A stretch of 64,000 bases of DNA from Caballeronia sp. Lep1P3 (lineage in GTDB: Bacteria; Pseudomonadota; Gammaproteobacteria; Burkholderiales; Burkholderiaceae), in NCBI RefSeq assembly GCF_022879595.1, contig NZ_CP084266.1, positions 496,001 through 560,000 of the forward strand. Reading direction: 5' to 3'. Position numbers and translations under genes: made by a program. A model generated the notes under the pieces. The model worked only from the letters and a program-made list of their open reading frames with translations, was not told the DNA's origin and searched no databases. How positions within the stretch are numbered: position 1 is the stretch's first letter; each line of letters begins with the position of its first letter. Below are positions 26,281-35,056 of the stretch, in pieces.

Positions 26281-27297
26281 CTAGTGGACGATCCGAACGA
26301 GCCGCTCCGATTCCTTCGAATGCGTGACGCCGGAAGGCGCGCGTTCGAAATCGGGCTGCGAGAACGGATGCACCGGCGATGTCACGCGCGCGATTGCATG
26401 CCGGCGCAGCCATTCGCCGTATCCGCGCACGACGAAATTGCCGTTGCCCGCCCGATACGCATCGCGCCATTGCCGGTAAATGTCGCCGAGCGCGAACCAC
26501 GGCACGCCGGCCAGGTCGTGATGCACCGCGTGATAGTTGTTGTTGAGAAAGAGCAGGCGCCACGGCCACGCCGCCTCGTTGATGACCGTGCGCTCGCGTT
26601 CGTCGTCCATCGCGCGGTGTTCGTGGAACGAGCGCACCGAAGCGAGCGCGAGCGCCGCATAGCCGACGCCGAAGATGAACGCGCGCCACGGAATGCCGCA
26701 CCGCGCGTCGAGCCACCACGCGAGCGCGGCGAGCGACGCGATGTGCGCGATCCAGCTCGCGACGATGCGCCATTCGCCCTTTATCAACGCTTGCACGGCT
26801 TCCCGCCACGATGCCGCGATCGAGAACCACGGACCGACGAGCATCCGGCCGACAAAGGTATTGCGCGCGGCGATGGCTGCCCGCAGCACGACGCCCGCGT
26901 TCGCCCACTGTTCGGGCGTCACGTAGTAGCTTTCGGGATCGCGGCCGGGCACGGTGAGGTGCGCGTCATCGTGATGACGCAAGTGCGACTCGCGATACAC
27001 CGCATACGGGAACCACACGGCAAGCGGCGCGATTCCGAAGAGCATGTTGACGCGCGGCCAGCGCGTCGGATGGCCATGCAGCAGTTCATGCTGAAGGGAC
27101 ATATACCAGCAGGACAAGACGGCGAGCAAAGCGAGCGCGAGCGGCAGCCCGATGGCACGCGCGTTGAGCGCGACGCCGAACCAGCCGCCGTGCACCGCGA
27201 CGATCACGATCCATGTCGGCCATTCGGTGCGCCAGCGCCACGACGCGCGCAGATTTCGGATGGCATCGCGCTGGGCGTCGTCGAGATAGCGTGGCAT
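26281..27297 (-). CDS. Membrane fatty-acid desaturase family protein
   Basis: A protein of 338 residues with about four membrane helices. It has the three histidine clusters of the desaturase/hydroxylase di-iron family: HELLHGH (70-76), HLRHH (105-109) and NNYHAVHH (about 253-260). It probably introduces a double bond or hydroxyl group into an acyl chain or other lipid at the inner membrane, using an external electron donor that is not encoded here. It heads a two-gene unit with the PhnD-like protein. Confidence 0.87.
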   Translation of the reverse strand: MPRYLDDAQRDAIRNLRASWRWRTEWPTWIVIVAVHGGWFGVALNARAIGLPLALALLAVLSCWYMSLQHELLHGHPTRWPRVNMLFGIAPLAVWFPYAVYRESHLRHHDDAHLTVPGRDPESYYVTPEQWANAGVVLRAAIAARNTFVGRMLVGPWFSIAASWREAVQALIKGEWRIVASWIAHIASLAALAWWLDARCGIPWRAFIFGVGYAALALASVRSFHEHRAMDDERERTVINEAAWPWRLLFLNNNYHAVHHDLAGVPWFALGDIYRQWRDAYRAGNGNFVVRGYGEWLRRHAIARVTSPVHPFSQPDFERAPSGVTHSKESERLVRIVH

Positions 27298-27613
27298 GGC
27301 GGATTCGGAATAGGCGAGGGGACATGGTAGCCGTGCGCCTTGCCGCGCCCAAACAACGAATCCGCCTATCTTTTTCTAGCACAGCGCAAAGCATTCACGG
27401 CTGCGGTCGTTTTGTACGGGCGTTCTATAGCGGAATCCGATTCTGGTCTGGAACGAAACATTAGATATCCGAAATGAGAGTCGTGGCAGGGCGCGGTGTC
27501 CATGCGAGCCTACGCAGGCGCGAATATTGGCGACGCCACGAAGCGCGGTATCCTTTGGCGCTTTGCGGCCATCCGCAACTCGAGCCATTCGTCCCTTGCC
27601 TTCAGGCGCGCCC
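27298..27613. other. Intergenic region between divergent desaturase and nickel/cobalt permease genes
   Basis: About 315 bp holding the promoters of two divergent units. TTCTATAGCGGAATC near 27421-27437 contains a TATAGC that could be a -10 box. A metal-responsive operator would be expected here, but none is clear. Confidence 0.35.
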
Positions 27614-28723
27614 ATGACCCGACCTTCCGAAGCCGTCACCGCGTCAGTCACCGAAGTGCCCCGAAAGCTGTCTCCCGCGTCCGCGCGTCTGTTTGCCGGA
27701 CTCATCGCGTTCAACGTGCTCGCCTGGTTGTGGGCGTTGATCGCGTTTCGTCACTTTCCCCTGCTCATCGGCACGTCGCTGCTCGCGTATTCGCTCGGCT
27801 TGCGCCATGCCGTCGATGCCGACCATATCGCCGCCATCGACAACGTCACGCGCAAGCTGATGCAGCAGGGCAAGCGCCCGCTCGCGGCCGGCGTCTTTTT
27901 TTCGCTCGGACATTCGACCGTCGTGATGCTCGCGACGGCGTCGATCGCGGCGACCGCGCTTGCCGTGGAGAGCCGTTTCCGCGCGTTTCGCGACATCGGC
28001 GGATTGATCGGCACGTCGGTTTCCGCGCTCTTTCTGTTCGCCATCGGCGCGATGAATCTCTTCGTGCTGCGCGGCGTGTGGCGCGCGTTCGCGCGCGTGC
28101 GGCGCGGCGAAGCGTTGCACGAAGGCGATGCCGACATGCTCGTCGTCGCGGGCGGGCCGCTCGCGCGCGTCGCGCGGCCGCTCTTCGCGCTCATCGGCAA
28201 AAGCTGGCACATGTTTCCGCTCGGCTTTCTCTTCGGACTCGGTTTCGATACCGCGACGGAGATCGGCTTGATGGGCATCGCGGCGTCGGAAGCCGCGCGC
28301 GGCATGCCGGTCTGGTCGGTCCTCGTGTTTCCCGTTCTGTTCGCGGCGGGCATGTCGCTGATCGATACCGCCGACAGCCTGCTCATGGTCGGCGCCTACG
28401 GATGGGCGTTCATGAAGCCAATCCGCAAGCTCTACTACAACCTGACCGTGACGCTCGTTTCGGTGCTGATCGCGCTTTTCGTCGGCGGCGTGGAGGCGCT
28501 TGGACTGCTCGCCGATCGCCTGCGGCTAAAGGGCGGCGTCTGGGACTTCGCGGGCATGCTGTCCGAGCACTTCGGCGCGCTCGGCTTCGCGATCGTCGGC
28601 GTCTTCGCCGTATGCTGGCTCGTGTCCGCGCTCGTCTATAAGTGGCGCAACTACGACGCTTGCGATGCCTGCGACGCGGCGCCCGTCACGCCCGGCGCGA
28701 GCCGCGCCCGCACGGCGCGCTAG
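27614..28723 (+). CDS. Nickel/cobalt transporter, HoxN/HupN/NixA (NiCoT) family
   Basis: A protein of 369 residues with about eight membrane helices. The signature RHAVDADHIAAIDNVTR (64-80) in helix II holds the metal ligands His65, Asp70 and His71. The second motif LGFDTATEI (about 211-219) and the later segment FAAGMSLIDTADSLLM are also present. It imports Ni2+ or Co2+ with high affinity. The ATG at 27614 is chosen over an upstream TTG at 27527 because the hydrophobic core begins about 25 residues later. No nickel enzyme genes adjoin it, so metal choice is open. Confidence 0.9.
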   Translation: MTRPSEAVTASVTEVPRKLSPASARLFAGLIAFNVLAWLWALIAFRHFPLLIGTSLLAYSLGLRHAVDADHIAAIDNVTRKLMQQGKRPLAAGVFFSLGHSTVVMLATASIAATALAVESRFRAFRDIGGLIGTSVSALFLFAIGAMNLFVLRGVWRAFARVRRGEALHEGDADMLVVAGGPLARVARPLFALIGKSWHMFPLGFLFGLGFDTATEIGLMGIAASEAARGMPVWSVLVFPVLFAAGMSLIDTADSLLMVGAYGWAFMKPIRKLYYNLTVTLVSVLIALFVGGVEALGLLADRLRLKGGVWDFAGMLSEHFGALGFAIVGVFAVCWLVSALVYKWRNYDACDACDAAPVTPGASRARTAR

Positions 28724-28816
28724 CTTTCGTTTGCCTGATGCGGGCATCGTTCGTGCTGTGAACCTGCGCCCGCCGCTCAGCGATTCCGGCATCGAGCGGC
28801 CTTCAGGAGAACGATC

Positions 28817-29704
28817 ATGGCAGAACCGCAAAACGGGGCGTCCGGCGACAACAAATCGGCGGGCGCAGACTCGCCTCACCTCGACGACGCACAGCAGGAA
28901 CAGGCCGCCGCGCACTCGACGCCGCACGCGCTCGTCATTCACGAGATCGTGCGCGAAGAGGGCGAGGCGGCCATGGAGCGCACCTTCGCCGCGCTGATGT
29001 GGTCCGGGCTCGCCGCCGGCCTTTCGATGGGCTTTTCTTTCCTCGTCCAGGCGATTCTCGAAAGCGCGCTGCCCGAGACCGACTGGAGCCATCTCGTCGC
29101 GAGTCTCGGCTATACGATTGGCTTCGTCTTCGTGATCCTCGGACGCCAGCAGCTCTTCACCGAAAGCACGTTGACGGCGGTGCTGCCCGTGCTCACGCGG
29201 CGCGACATGGAGACGGTCGGAAAGACCTTGCGGCTCTGGGTGATCGTGCTCATCTTCAATCTGATCGGCACGACGATCTTCGCCGCGCTGCTGCAAATTC
29301 CCGGCGTGTTCTCGCCCGAAGTGACCGAAGCGCTCGGGAAGGTGGCGAAGGTGCCGTATTCAGGGACGTTCGGGGTGACGGTCGCGCGGGCGCTCTTCGC
29401 CGGATGGCTGATTGCGCTGATGGTCTGGCTCTTGCCGAGCGCGCGCTCGGCGCGGCTGCTCACGATCCTGCTCGTCACTTACACCGTCGCGGTGAGCAAG
29501 CTCTCGCACGTCATCGCGGGATCGGTGGAAGCGGCTTACGGCGTGATGTCCGGCGCGGCGAGCGTATCCGACTATTTCGCCGTGTTCCTCGTGCCGACGC
29601 TCATCGGCAATATCCTCGGCGGCGTGTCGCTCGTCGCGATCGTCAATCACGCGGCCATCGCGCCGGAAATCAACGGGTCGGGGGCGGCGCAAAGCGCGGA
29701 CTGA
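28817..29704 (+). CDS. Formate/nitrite transporter (FNT) family protein
   Basis: A protein of 295 residues. A hydrophilic N-terminal extension of about 60 residues is followed by six membrane helices of the FNT fold, with FVFVILGRQQLFTESTLTAV and HVIAGSVEAAYGVMSGAASV in the expected positions. Members with this long acidic N-terminus are common in proteobacteria and their anion substrate is not settled. CAGGAGAACGATC precedes the ATG. It lies 93 bp after the nickel/cobalt permease gene on the same strand. Confidence 0.87.
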   Translation: MAEPQNGASGDNKSAGADSPHLDDAQQEQAAAHSTPHALVIHEIVREEGEAAMERTFAALMWSGLAAGLSMGFSFLVQAILESALPETDWSHLVASLGYTIGFVFVILGRQQLFTESTLTAVLPVLTRRDMETVGKTLRLWVIVLIFNLIGTTIFAALLQIPGVFSPEVTEALGKVAKVPYSGTFGVTVARALFAGWLIALMVWLLPSARSARLLTILLVTYTVAVSKLSHVIAGSVEAAYGVMSGAASVSDYFAVFLVPTLIGNILGGVSLVAIVNHAAIAPEINGSGAAQSAD

Positions 29705-29742
29705 TGCCGGGCCTCGCGCCTTCGCGTTATAGCCCGCGCCGG

Positions 29743-30045
29743 CTACTTGTTGTTGCCGGCGCCCGTGCCGTACAGCCCGTTGTTGAAGCCGCCGGCGCCG
29801 TCGGTCTTATGCTCCTTGCCGACGGTCGGGCCGCGCGCCTTGCCCGCGGCGTCCTTGGATTGCGGCTTTTGCGATTCGACCATCGTGACACCCGATGGAT
29901 TGGCCCGCGCCGTCGAGTCCGACGTGCGGTTCTCCTGTTGATCCGAGCCTTCGGGTTTCGTGATCTGCGCGCTCGCGCACGTGCTGAAAGCGGCCGCGAG
30001 ACCGGCGAGCAGCGCGGCGGCGATTCGTCGTTGTGATGCGGACAT
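29743..30045 (-). CDS. Small secreted protein, 100 residues
   Basis: The start MSASQRRIAAALLAGLAAAF gives a Sec signal peptide with cleavage after CASA (about residue 26). The mature part is short, polar and low-complexity, ending GGFNNGLYGTGAGNNK. A longer open frame to 30249 is not credible upstream. A TGGAGAAGCC ribosome binding site precedes this ATG. No function is recognised; similar small exported proteins are frequent in Burkholderia. Confidence 0.65.
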   Translation of the reverse strand: MSASQRRIAAALLAGLAAAFSTCASAQITKPEGSDQQENRTSDSTARANPSGVTMVESQKPQSKDAAGKARGPTVGKEHKTDGAGGFNNGLYGTGAGNNK

Positions 30046-30230
30046 GGCTTCTCCAGTCGGTTCCGGGAGAAGCACATCGAGCATGAACGATGCCTGGCAG
30101 CCCCGCGTCTCGTTATCCGCCCGAAAATGCGGCTGCGACTGGCGTCCTGCTTTTCGTTGCCCGCAACGGCGATGCGTGCGGGCGGTGAGAGATCGCGCGC
30201 ATCGCGCGCATGGCGAAAGCGGTCTGGCGG

Positions 30231-30536
30231 TCAGGCCGCTTTCGCCCAAAGCCTGTTGGTCGTCCTTTTGCGGCTGCCGCCGTCTCGTGGATGATCCTGA
30301 ACGGCATCGAGCGCGATGCGCAGCGCTTCGATGCGCTGCTTCTGCGCGGGCACGAGTGCGTAGCCGCTGACCACGGCCGCGAGCCGCTCGCGCCAGTACT
30401 CGACGTTGAGCGTGCCCGACGACTGGTTTTTCATCGCACGAAGCTGTGCGAGCGCGCGTTCGATATGCTGAAGTTCGACGTCAGCCAATGCCGAGGGCAT
30501 GAGACTGCCCTTGGTCTCGCCTTTCTTCTTCTTCAT
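30231..30536 (-). CDS. Hypothetical protein, 101 residues
   Basis: The product starts MKKKKGETKGSLMPSALADV; an internal ATG at 30500 is an alternative. It is predicted helical (DVELQHIERALAQLRAMKNQ) with a basic C-terminus (SRKRTTNRLWAKAA) and no membrane segment. GAGAGGAAGACCACAG upstream offers a ribosome binding site. It lies upstream of, and on the same strand as, the small secreted protein gene. No family is recognised. Confidence 0.55.
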   Translation of the reverse strand: MKKKKGETKGSLMPSALADVELQHIERALAQLRAMKNQSSGTLNVEYWRERLAAVVSGYALVPAQKQRIEALRIALDAVQDHPRDGGSRKRTTNRLWAKAA

Positions 30537-30832
30537 CTGTGGTCTTCCTCTCAGCCGCGCGCAGCAACGTCCGATCCGGCTCGCCGCGCCCGGGCACCCC
30601 GTTCACCCGCGCGTTTTCTGATGAAACGTCACAGGTGGCCCTTGCTCGTTTTCTGTTTTCTTCGATGATTGACCGCGGGCGGACGTTTTTGCCAGCCAAC
30701 GGTAAGACCGTTGACCAAAATGTACGCAACGGGGAGCGTCAGGCTCAGTCTGTCAACGCACATTGTCTGTGCGCGCGAGCGTCTTTCGATGCTGCGGCGC
30801 GCCACGCGGGAAAGGCGCGGCGAGGGATGCAC

Positions 30833-31123
30833 TTACTCGGCGTCGTCCGTCGGAGGCTTCGCGGCGCGTCTGCCGCTGCGCCCGATCTGCGCTTCGAGCG
30901 CCTCGTCGAGCTTGCTCGCCTTGCGCGGCTTTGCCGGCTCGCGGGCGTTCACGAACGCGACGAAGTCGTCCATCGGCAAGGGATCGCAGAGCTTCGTCGA
31001 GCCGTCGGGCGAGCGCTCGATCAGATAGAAGAAGCCGCCCGGCATGCTGACGGCGGCGTAGTGCGGATTGCCGCTGCGCGTCTTGAGCCGTTCGACGGCG
31101 CCGATGGCCTTGGTCGAGCGCAT
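30833..31123 (-). CDS. Hypothetical protein, 96 residues
   Basis: The product has a compact N-terminal half (HYAAVSMPGGFFYLIERSPD, LPMDDFVAFVNAREP) and a charged, lysine/arginine-rich C-terminal tail (KPRKASKLDEALEAQIGRSG). It begins 18 bp after the stop of the lipoprotein gene on the same strand, so the two are probably one transcript. Cytoplasmic; function unknown. Confidence 0.55.
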   Translation of the reverse strand: MRSTKAIGAVERLKTRSGNPHYAAVSMPGGFFYLIERSPDGSTKLCDPLPMDDFVAFVNAREPAKPRKASKLDEALEAQIGRSGRRAAKPPTDDAE

Positions 31124-31141
31124 GGCGTCAGATTCGCCGCG

Positions 31142-31474
31142 TCACGGCGCGCACTTCTTGCCCGCGCCTTCGATCCACATGTTCGAAACGTGGCGCTGGC
31201 CGGGATAGAAGCGGTACGTGGTTTCGCCGTTGTCGTAGCGGACCTTGACGACGTTCGAATCGCCGAATTCGAGCATCGTGCCCTGGGGAATCGACGTTGC
31301 CTTGTACGTGGCGTCGTGTTTCTTCGCTTCGTCGGTGATGCATTGCACGATGCTTGCGACGCGGTTTTGCGTCGATGCGGTATCGACTTCCGGCTGACCC
31401 GCGTCTTCGTTATGAAAGCGCCCGCAGGCGGCGATGAGCAAAGGCAGCGCTAAGGCCGCGGCGAGTTTCTTCAT
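31142..31474 (-). CDS. Small lipoprotein, 110 residues
   Basis: The signal sequence MKKLAAALALPLLIAAC has a lipobox (IAAC, Cys17) and a Gly-Arg after the cysteine, so outer-membrane sorting is likely. The mature domain has VASIVQCITDEAKKHDATYK and two further cysteines that may bond (one in IVQCITD, the other near the end, GKKCAP). It is the first gene of a two-gene unit. No function is recognised. Confidence 0.7.
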   Translation of the reverse strand: MKKLAAALALPLLIAACGRFHNEDAGQPEVDTASTQNRVASIVQCITDEAKKHDATYKATSIPQGTMLEFGDSNVVKVRYDNGETTYRFYPGQRHVSNMWIEGAGKKCAP

Positions 31475-31615
31475 AATGTTCCCGATGATCGTGTTGTCCG
31501 GCGCAGCGCGTCATTAGAGCACAGCGCGCTTACAGTTCCGCGCGCTCGCCGACGGCCGCTCTCGCTTGGAAGCCAGCAACGTGCGCGCCCGCGTTCGCCG
31601 CGCGAGTCACGCGAG

Positions 31616-32491
31616 TCACGCGAGGTTCGGCTGCGTGAGTCGCGCGAGTACGGCGTCGAGTTCGGCGGAAGTGACCGAGCCGTCCGTATCGGGCAGGCGA
31701 ATGCCGATCTCGTCGCTCAGCACGCGCCGCATCTGCCCGACATCCGCGAGTTCGCGCTGCGCGGTGCCTTCGCGGTCGTCGTGCACGGAAAAACGCTGGT
31801 TGAAAAGCCCGTAGCGGCGCCCGGGCGCGAGACGCGCGGCGAGCAGGTTGTGGATGAAGATCGACTGCGGATAAGTGGCGACGAAATGGTTCGACATCTC
31901 GTAGTCGACGTCGTATTGCGGATCGAAGTCGAAGCGGTACACGGCCGTCCAAGTGCCGCCGATGAGCGCGTCGAGCCGGAAGTGCGGCACGCGGGCGTCG
32001 TCGCCGATGCTTTCGAGCCGGAACGCGCCGTGCGGCGTGATCTGCTCCAGTCCGGCTTCGAGCGCGAGCGGCGCGGAAAGGGTCATGCCGCCGAAGCCGA
32101 CATCCGCGACGAACGCGCCTTCGTCCGTCTCCACGACGAGCAGCATGTGCGTTCGCGGCGGCGTCGCGGACGCGTCGCGGCCCCACAGCACGCGCCCCGC
32201 GTAGCTTTTCACGCGAAAACCCAGCGCTTCGAGTACGCTGCGAAAAAGCAGATTGTGCTCGTAGCAATACCCGCCGCGCCGGTTGTGGACGAGCTTGCGC
32301 TCGATGGAGGCGAGATCGAGCCGCACCGGACGGCCGAGCAGCACGTCGAGATTTTCGAAGGGTATCGCCTGAGGATGCAGCAGATGCAGCGCGCGAAGCG
32401 TGTCGAGCGTGGGCGGCGGATGTGCGCCGCCGTCGAAGCCGATGCGCGCGAAGTACGCGGGAAGATCGAGGGAAGTGTCGTGTGCGGTCAT
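31616..32491 (-). CDS. nat: Arylamine N-acetyltransferase
   Basis: A protein of 291 residues with the catalytic triad of the NAT family: Cys76 in NRRGGYCYEHN, His114 in PRTHMLLVVE and Asp130 in VADVGFGG. The N-terminal segment YFARIGFDGG and the PFENLDVLLGRP motif are also typical. It transfers acetyl (or another acyl) groups from CoA to arylamines and hydrazines in the cytoplasm. It is divergent from zwf with a 153-bp shared promoter region. Length and motifs agree with the family along the protein. Confidence 0.92.
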   Translation of the reverse strand: MTAHDTSLDLPAYFARIGFDGGAHPPPTLDTLRALHLLHPQAIPFENLDVLLGRPVRLDLASIERKLVHNRRGGYCYEHNLLFRSVLEALGFRVKSYAGRVLWGRDASATPPRTHMLLVVETDEGAFVADVGFGGMTLSAPLALEAGLEQITPHGAFRLESIGDDARVPHFRLDALIGGTWTAVYRFDFDPQYDVDYEMSNHFVATYPQSIFIHNLLAARLAPGRRYGLFNQRFSVHDDREGTAQRELADVGQMRRVLSDEIGIRLPDTDGSVTSAELDAVLARLTQPNLA

Positions 32492-32644
32492 GTTCGGGTC
32501 GGCCAGTGCAGCGAAGTTGCAGCTAGTTTACGGCACGAACGGCTCATGGTTACGAAGCGCCTGCGAGGAACGCGCGCGATGGAACTGTGCCGCATCGCCC
32601 GAAGTCTTTCCAGCTTCAGTTCAACGCAAAAGGACAGCGACGTC

Positions 32645-34201
32645 ATGCCGAACGATGCAAAGGATGCAAACGATGCAAAGAACTCGAAGGACACAGCCGC
32701 GCCGCCGGCGGGCAAGCGCCCCGCGCCGCCCTGCACGCTTGTGATTTTCGGCGCGGGCGGCGACCTGACGCGACGGCTCCTGATGCCCGCGCTCTACAAC
32801 CTGTCCGCCGACGGCCTGCTCGACGACGACATGCCGATCATCGGCGTGAACCACGGCGAGCGCGAGACATCCGAATGGCGCGATGAACTGACCGCGTCGC
32901 TGCGCAAGTTCGCCGCGGACAAGGCCAGCACGTTCCACACGTCGAAGCTGAACGAGGACGCGTGGAACCGCATCGCGCAGAAGCTCGAGTATTTCGCGGG
33001 CGAGTTCGCCGAAGACGAAACCTTCGCGAGGCTCGGAAAGCGTCTCGCCGAGCTGAAGAGCCGCAACGTCGTGTTCTATCTCGCCGTGAGCGCGCGCTTT
33101 TTCGCGCCGATCGCCGAGCATCTCGGGCGCGCGGGGCTGCTGAAGGAAGAGAATGGCGGCTTCAGGCGGCTCGTCATCGAAAAGCCGTTCGGAAACGACC
33201 TCGCATCGGCGCAGGCGCTGAACCGCAGCATCCTTGCGTATGCGGACGAATCGCAGGTGTATCGCATCGACCATTTTCTCGGCAAGGACACGGTGCAGAG
33301 CATTCTCGCGGTGCGCTTCGCGAACGCGATGTTCGAACCCGTCTGGCGGCGCGAATTCATCGATAGCGTGCAGATCACGGCGGCCGAGACCATCGGCGTG
33401 GAAGGGCGCGGCAGTTTCTACGAGCAGACCGGCGCGTTTCGCGACATGCTGCCGAACCATCTCTTCCAGTTGCTCGGCATGGTCGCGATGGAGCCGCCCA
33501 ATTCGTTCGACGCCGAAAGCGTGCGCGACAAGAAAGCCGAAGTCTTCGACGCGATCCAGCCGCTCGGCCCGAACGACGTGGTGTTCGGCCAGTATGAAAC
33601 CGGTCCGGCGGGCCCGGGCTACCGCGACGAGCCGGGCGTCGCGAAGGACAGCCGCATCGAAACCTATGCGGCGGCGCGCGTGTACGTGGAGAACTGGCGC
33701 TGGGCGGGCGTGCCGTTCTATCTGCGTACCGGCAAGCGCCTGACCGAGCGGCGCACCGAAATCTCGGTCCAACTGAAGGCGGTCCCGTTCCGGCTTTTTC
33801 GCGATACGCCCGTGGATGCGCTCACGCCCAACGTCTACACGCTGCGCATCGATCCTGCGCATGGCACGACCTTCGACTTCAACGTGAAGGTGCCAGGCCC
33901 GGTGATGCAGGTCGGCGCGGTGCGTTCCACGTTCGACTACGGCGACTTCTTCGCGGAGCGCGCGAACGTCGGCTACGAGACGCTGCTTTACGACTGCATG
34001 CTCGGCGACCCGACGCTCTTCCAGCGCGCGGACAGCATCGAAACGGCATGGGCGGCGGTGGATCGCGTGCTGCATCCGGAAGCCGAATTGCCGGTGCATG
34101 GCTATGCGGCGGGCAGCGCCGGCCCCGAGGAAGCGGACCGCCTGCTGGCCGAGGACGGACGCGCGTGGCGTCCGCTGACCGATGCGAAGAACAAGCCCTG
34201 A
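32645..34201 (+). CDS. zwf: Glucose-6-phosphate 1-dehydrogenase
   Basis: A protein of 518 residues. An N-terminal polar extension (about 30 residues, with repeated DAKDANDAKNS) precedes the Rossmann motif VIFGAGGDLTRRLLMPALYN. The substrate-binding and catalytic segment YRIDHFLGKDTVQ lies near 206-218. It oxidises glucose 6-phosphate to 6-phosphogluconolactone with NADP+ or NAD+, feeding the Entner-Doudoroff and pentose-phosphate routes. AAAAGGACAGCGACGTC precedes the ATG. It forms an operon with the ROK kinase and HAD genes (27 bp and a 4-bp overlap). The usual pgl and edd genes are not adjacent. Confidence 0.95.
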   Translation: MPNDAKDANDAKNSKDTAAPPAGKRPAPPCTLVIFGAGGDLTRRLLMPALYNLSADGLLDDDMPIIGVNHGERETSEWRDELTASLRKFAADKASTFHTSKLNEDAWNRIAQKLEYFAGEFAEDETFARLGKRLAELKSRNVVFYLAVSARFFAPIAEHLGRAGLLKEENGGFRRLVIEKPFGNDLASAQALNRSILAYADESQVYRIDHFLGKDTVQSILAVRFANAMFEPVWRREFIDSVQITAAETIGVEGRGSFYEQTGAFRDMLPNHLFQLLGMVAMEPPNSFDAESVRDKKAEVFDAIQPLGPNDVVFGQYETGPAGPGYRDEPGVAKDSRIETYAAARVYVENWRWAGVPFYLRTGKRLTERRTEISVQLKAVPFRLFRDTPVDALTPNVYTLRIDPAHGTTFDFNVKVPGPVMQVGAVRSTFDYGDFFAERANVGYETLLYDCMLGDPTLFQRADSIETAWAAVDRVLHPEAELPVHGYAAGSAGPEEADRLLAEDGRAWRPLTDAKNKP

Positions 34202-34228
34202 ATTTCTTCGAACATAAGGAAAACAAAC

Positions 34229-35056
34229 GTGAGCACGGAAGCAAGAACGAAGCGCAAAACGCACGTGACAATCGACAAAGGCGCGGCGAAGGCCGAGCGC
34301 ATTCTCGCCATCGACATCGGCGGCACGGGCCTCAAGGCCGCGATGCTGTCGGAAGACGGCGAGATGAAAAGCGACCGCGTGCGCGTGCCGACGCCCAAGC
34401 CCGCGATGCCCGACGCGCTCGTCGAGGCGCTGATCGCGCTCGTGCAGCCGATCGTCGAAACGCCGCCGACGCACATCTCCATCGGCTTTCCGGGCGTCGT
34501 GCGCCAGAACGTCGTGCTGACCGCGCCCAACCTCGGCAACGAATACTGGCGCGGCGTGCCGCTCGCGGACATGATCTCGGCGCGTCTCGGCGGGATGCCC
34601 GCGCGCATGATCAACGATGCGGAAATGCAGGGACTCGCGGCGATCGAGGGAAGCGGCATCGAACTCGTGCTGACGCTCGGCACCGGCGCGGGCACGGCGC
34701 TTTTCCGCGACGGCGAACTGATGCCGCATCTGGAGCTGGCGCACCATCCGGTATCGAACAAGGGCCGCACGTATGACGAATACATTGGCAATGCGGCGCG
34801 CGAGAAGGCGGGTGCGAAGCGCTGGAACCGGCGCGTGCAGAAAATCATCGGCATACTCGACACGCTCATGAACTACGACAAGCTGTGGATCGGCGGGGGC
34901 AATGCCGCGCATCTCAAGTTCGACTTGCCGCCGAACGTGGCGGTCGTCTCGAATGAAGCAGGAATCGAGGGCGGCGCGAAGCTGTGGCATCCGCGCTCGG
35001 TGCGCGAGACTCGTCAACTGCCTCACTTCAATCAGCGCGAAGGAGCGCTCTCATGA
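34229..35056 (+). CDS. ppgK: ROK-family kinase, probable polyphosphate glucokinase
   Basis: A protein of 275 residues with a GTG start after ATAAGGAAAACAAAC. ROK features are the phosphate-binding motif AIDIGGTGLKAAML (about 26-39), ISIGFPGVVRQN, the catalytic Asp in INDAEMQGLAAIEG, and LTLGTGAGTALFRDG. There is no ROK zinc-cysteine cluster. These features match short PpgK-type kinases, which phosphorylate glucose with polyphosphate or ATP. Placement directly after zwf fits glucose phosphorylation before oxidation. Donor choice cannot be settled from sequence. Confidence 0.82.
   Translation: MSTEARTKRKTHVTIDKGAAKAERILAIDIGGTGLKAAMLSEDGEMKSDRVRVPTPKPAMPDALVEALIALVQPIVETPPTHISIGFPGVVRQNVVLTAPNLGNEYWRGVPLADMISARLGGMPARMINDAEMQGLAAIEGSGIELVLTLGTGAGTALFRDGELMPHLELAHHPVSNKGRTYDEYIGNAAREKAGAKRWNRRVQKIIGILDTLMNYDKLWIGGGNAAHLKFDLPPNVAVVSNEAGIEGGAKLWHPRSVRETRQLPHFNQREGALS

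Noticed and set aside
31781..32644. In-frame 288-codon extension upstream of zwf
   Set aside because: It runs antisense to nat and has no homology-like features. The ATG at 32645 has a good ribosome binding site and fits the family N-terminus.
32621..35026. 801-residue open frame on the minus strand
   Set aside because: It is antisense to zwf and the ROK kinase gene, both with full motif support, and shows the same shadow composition.
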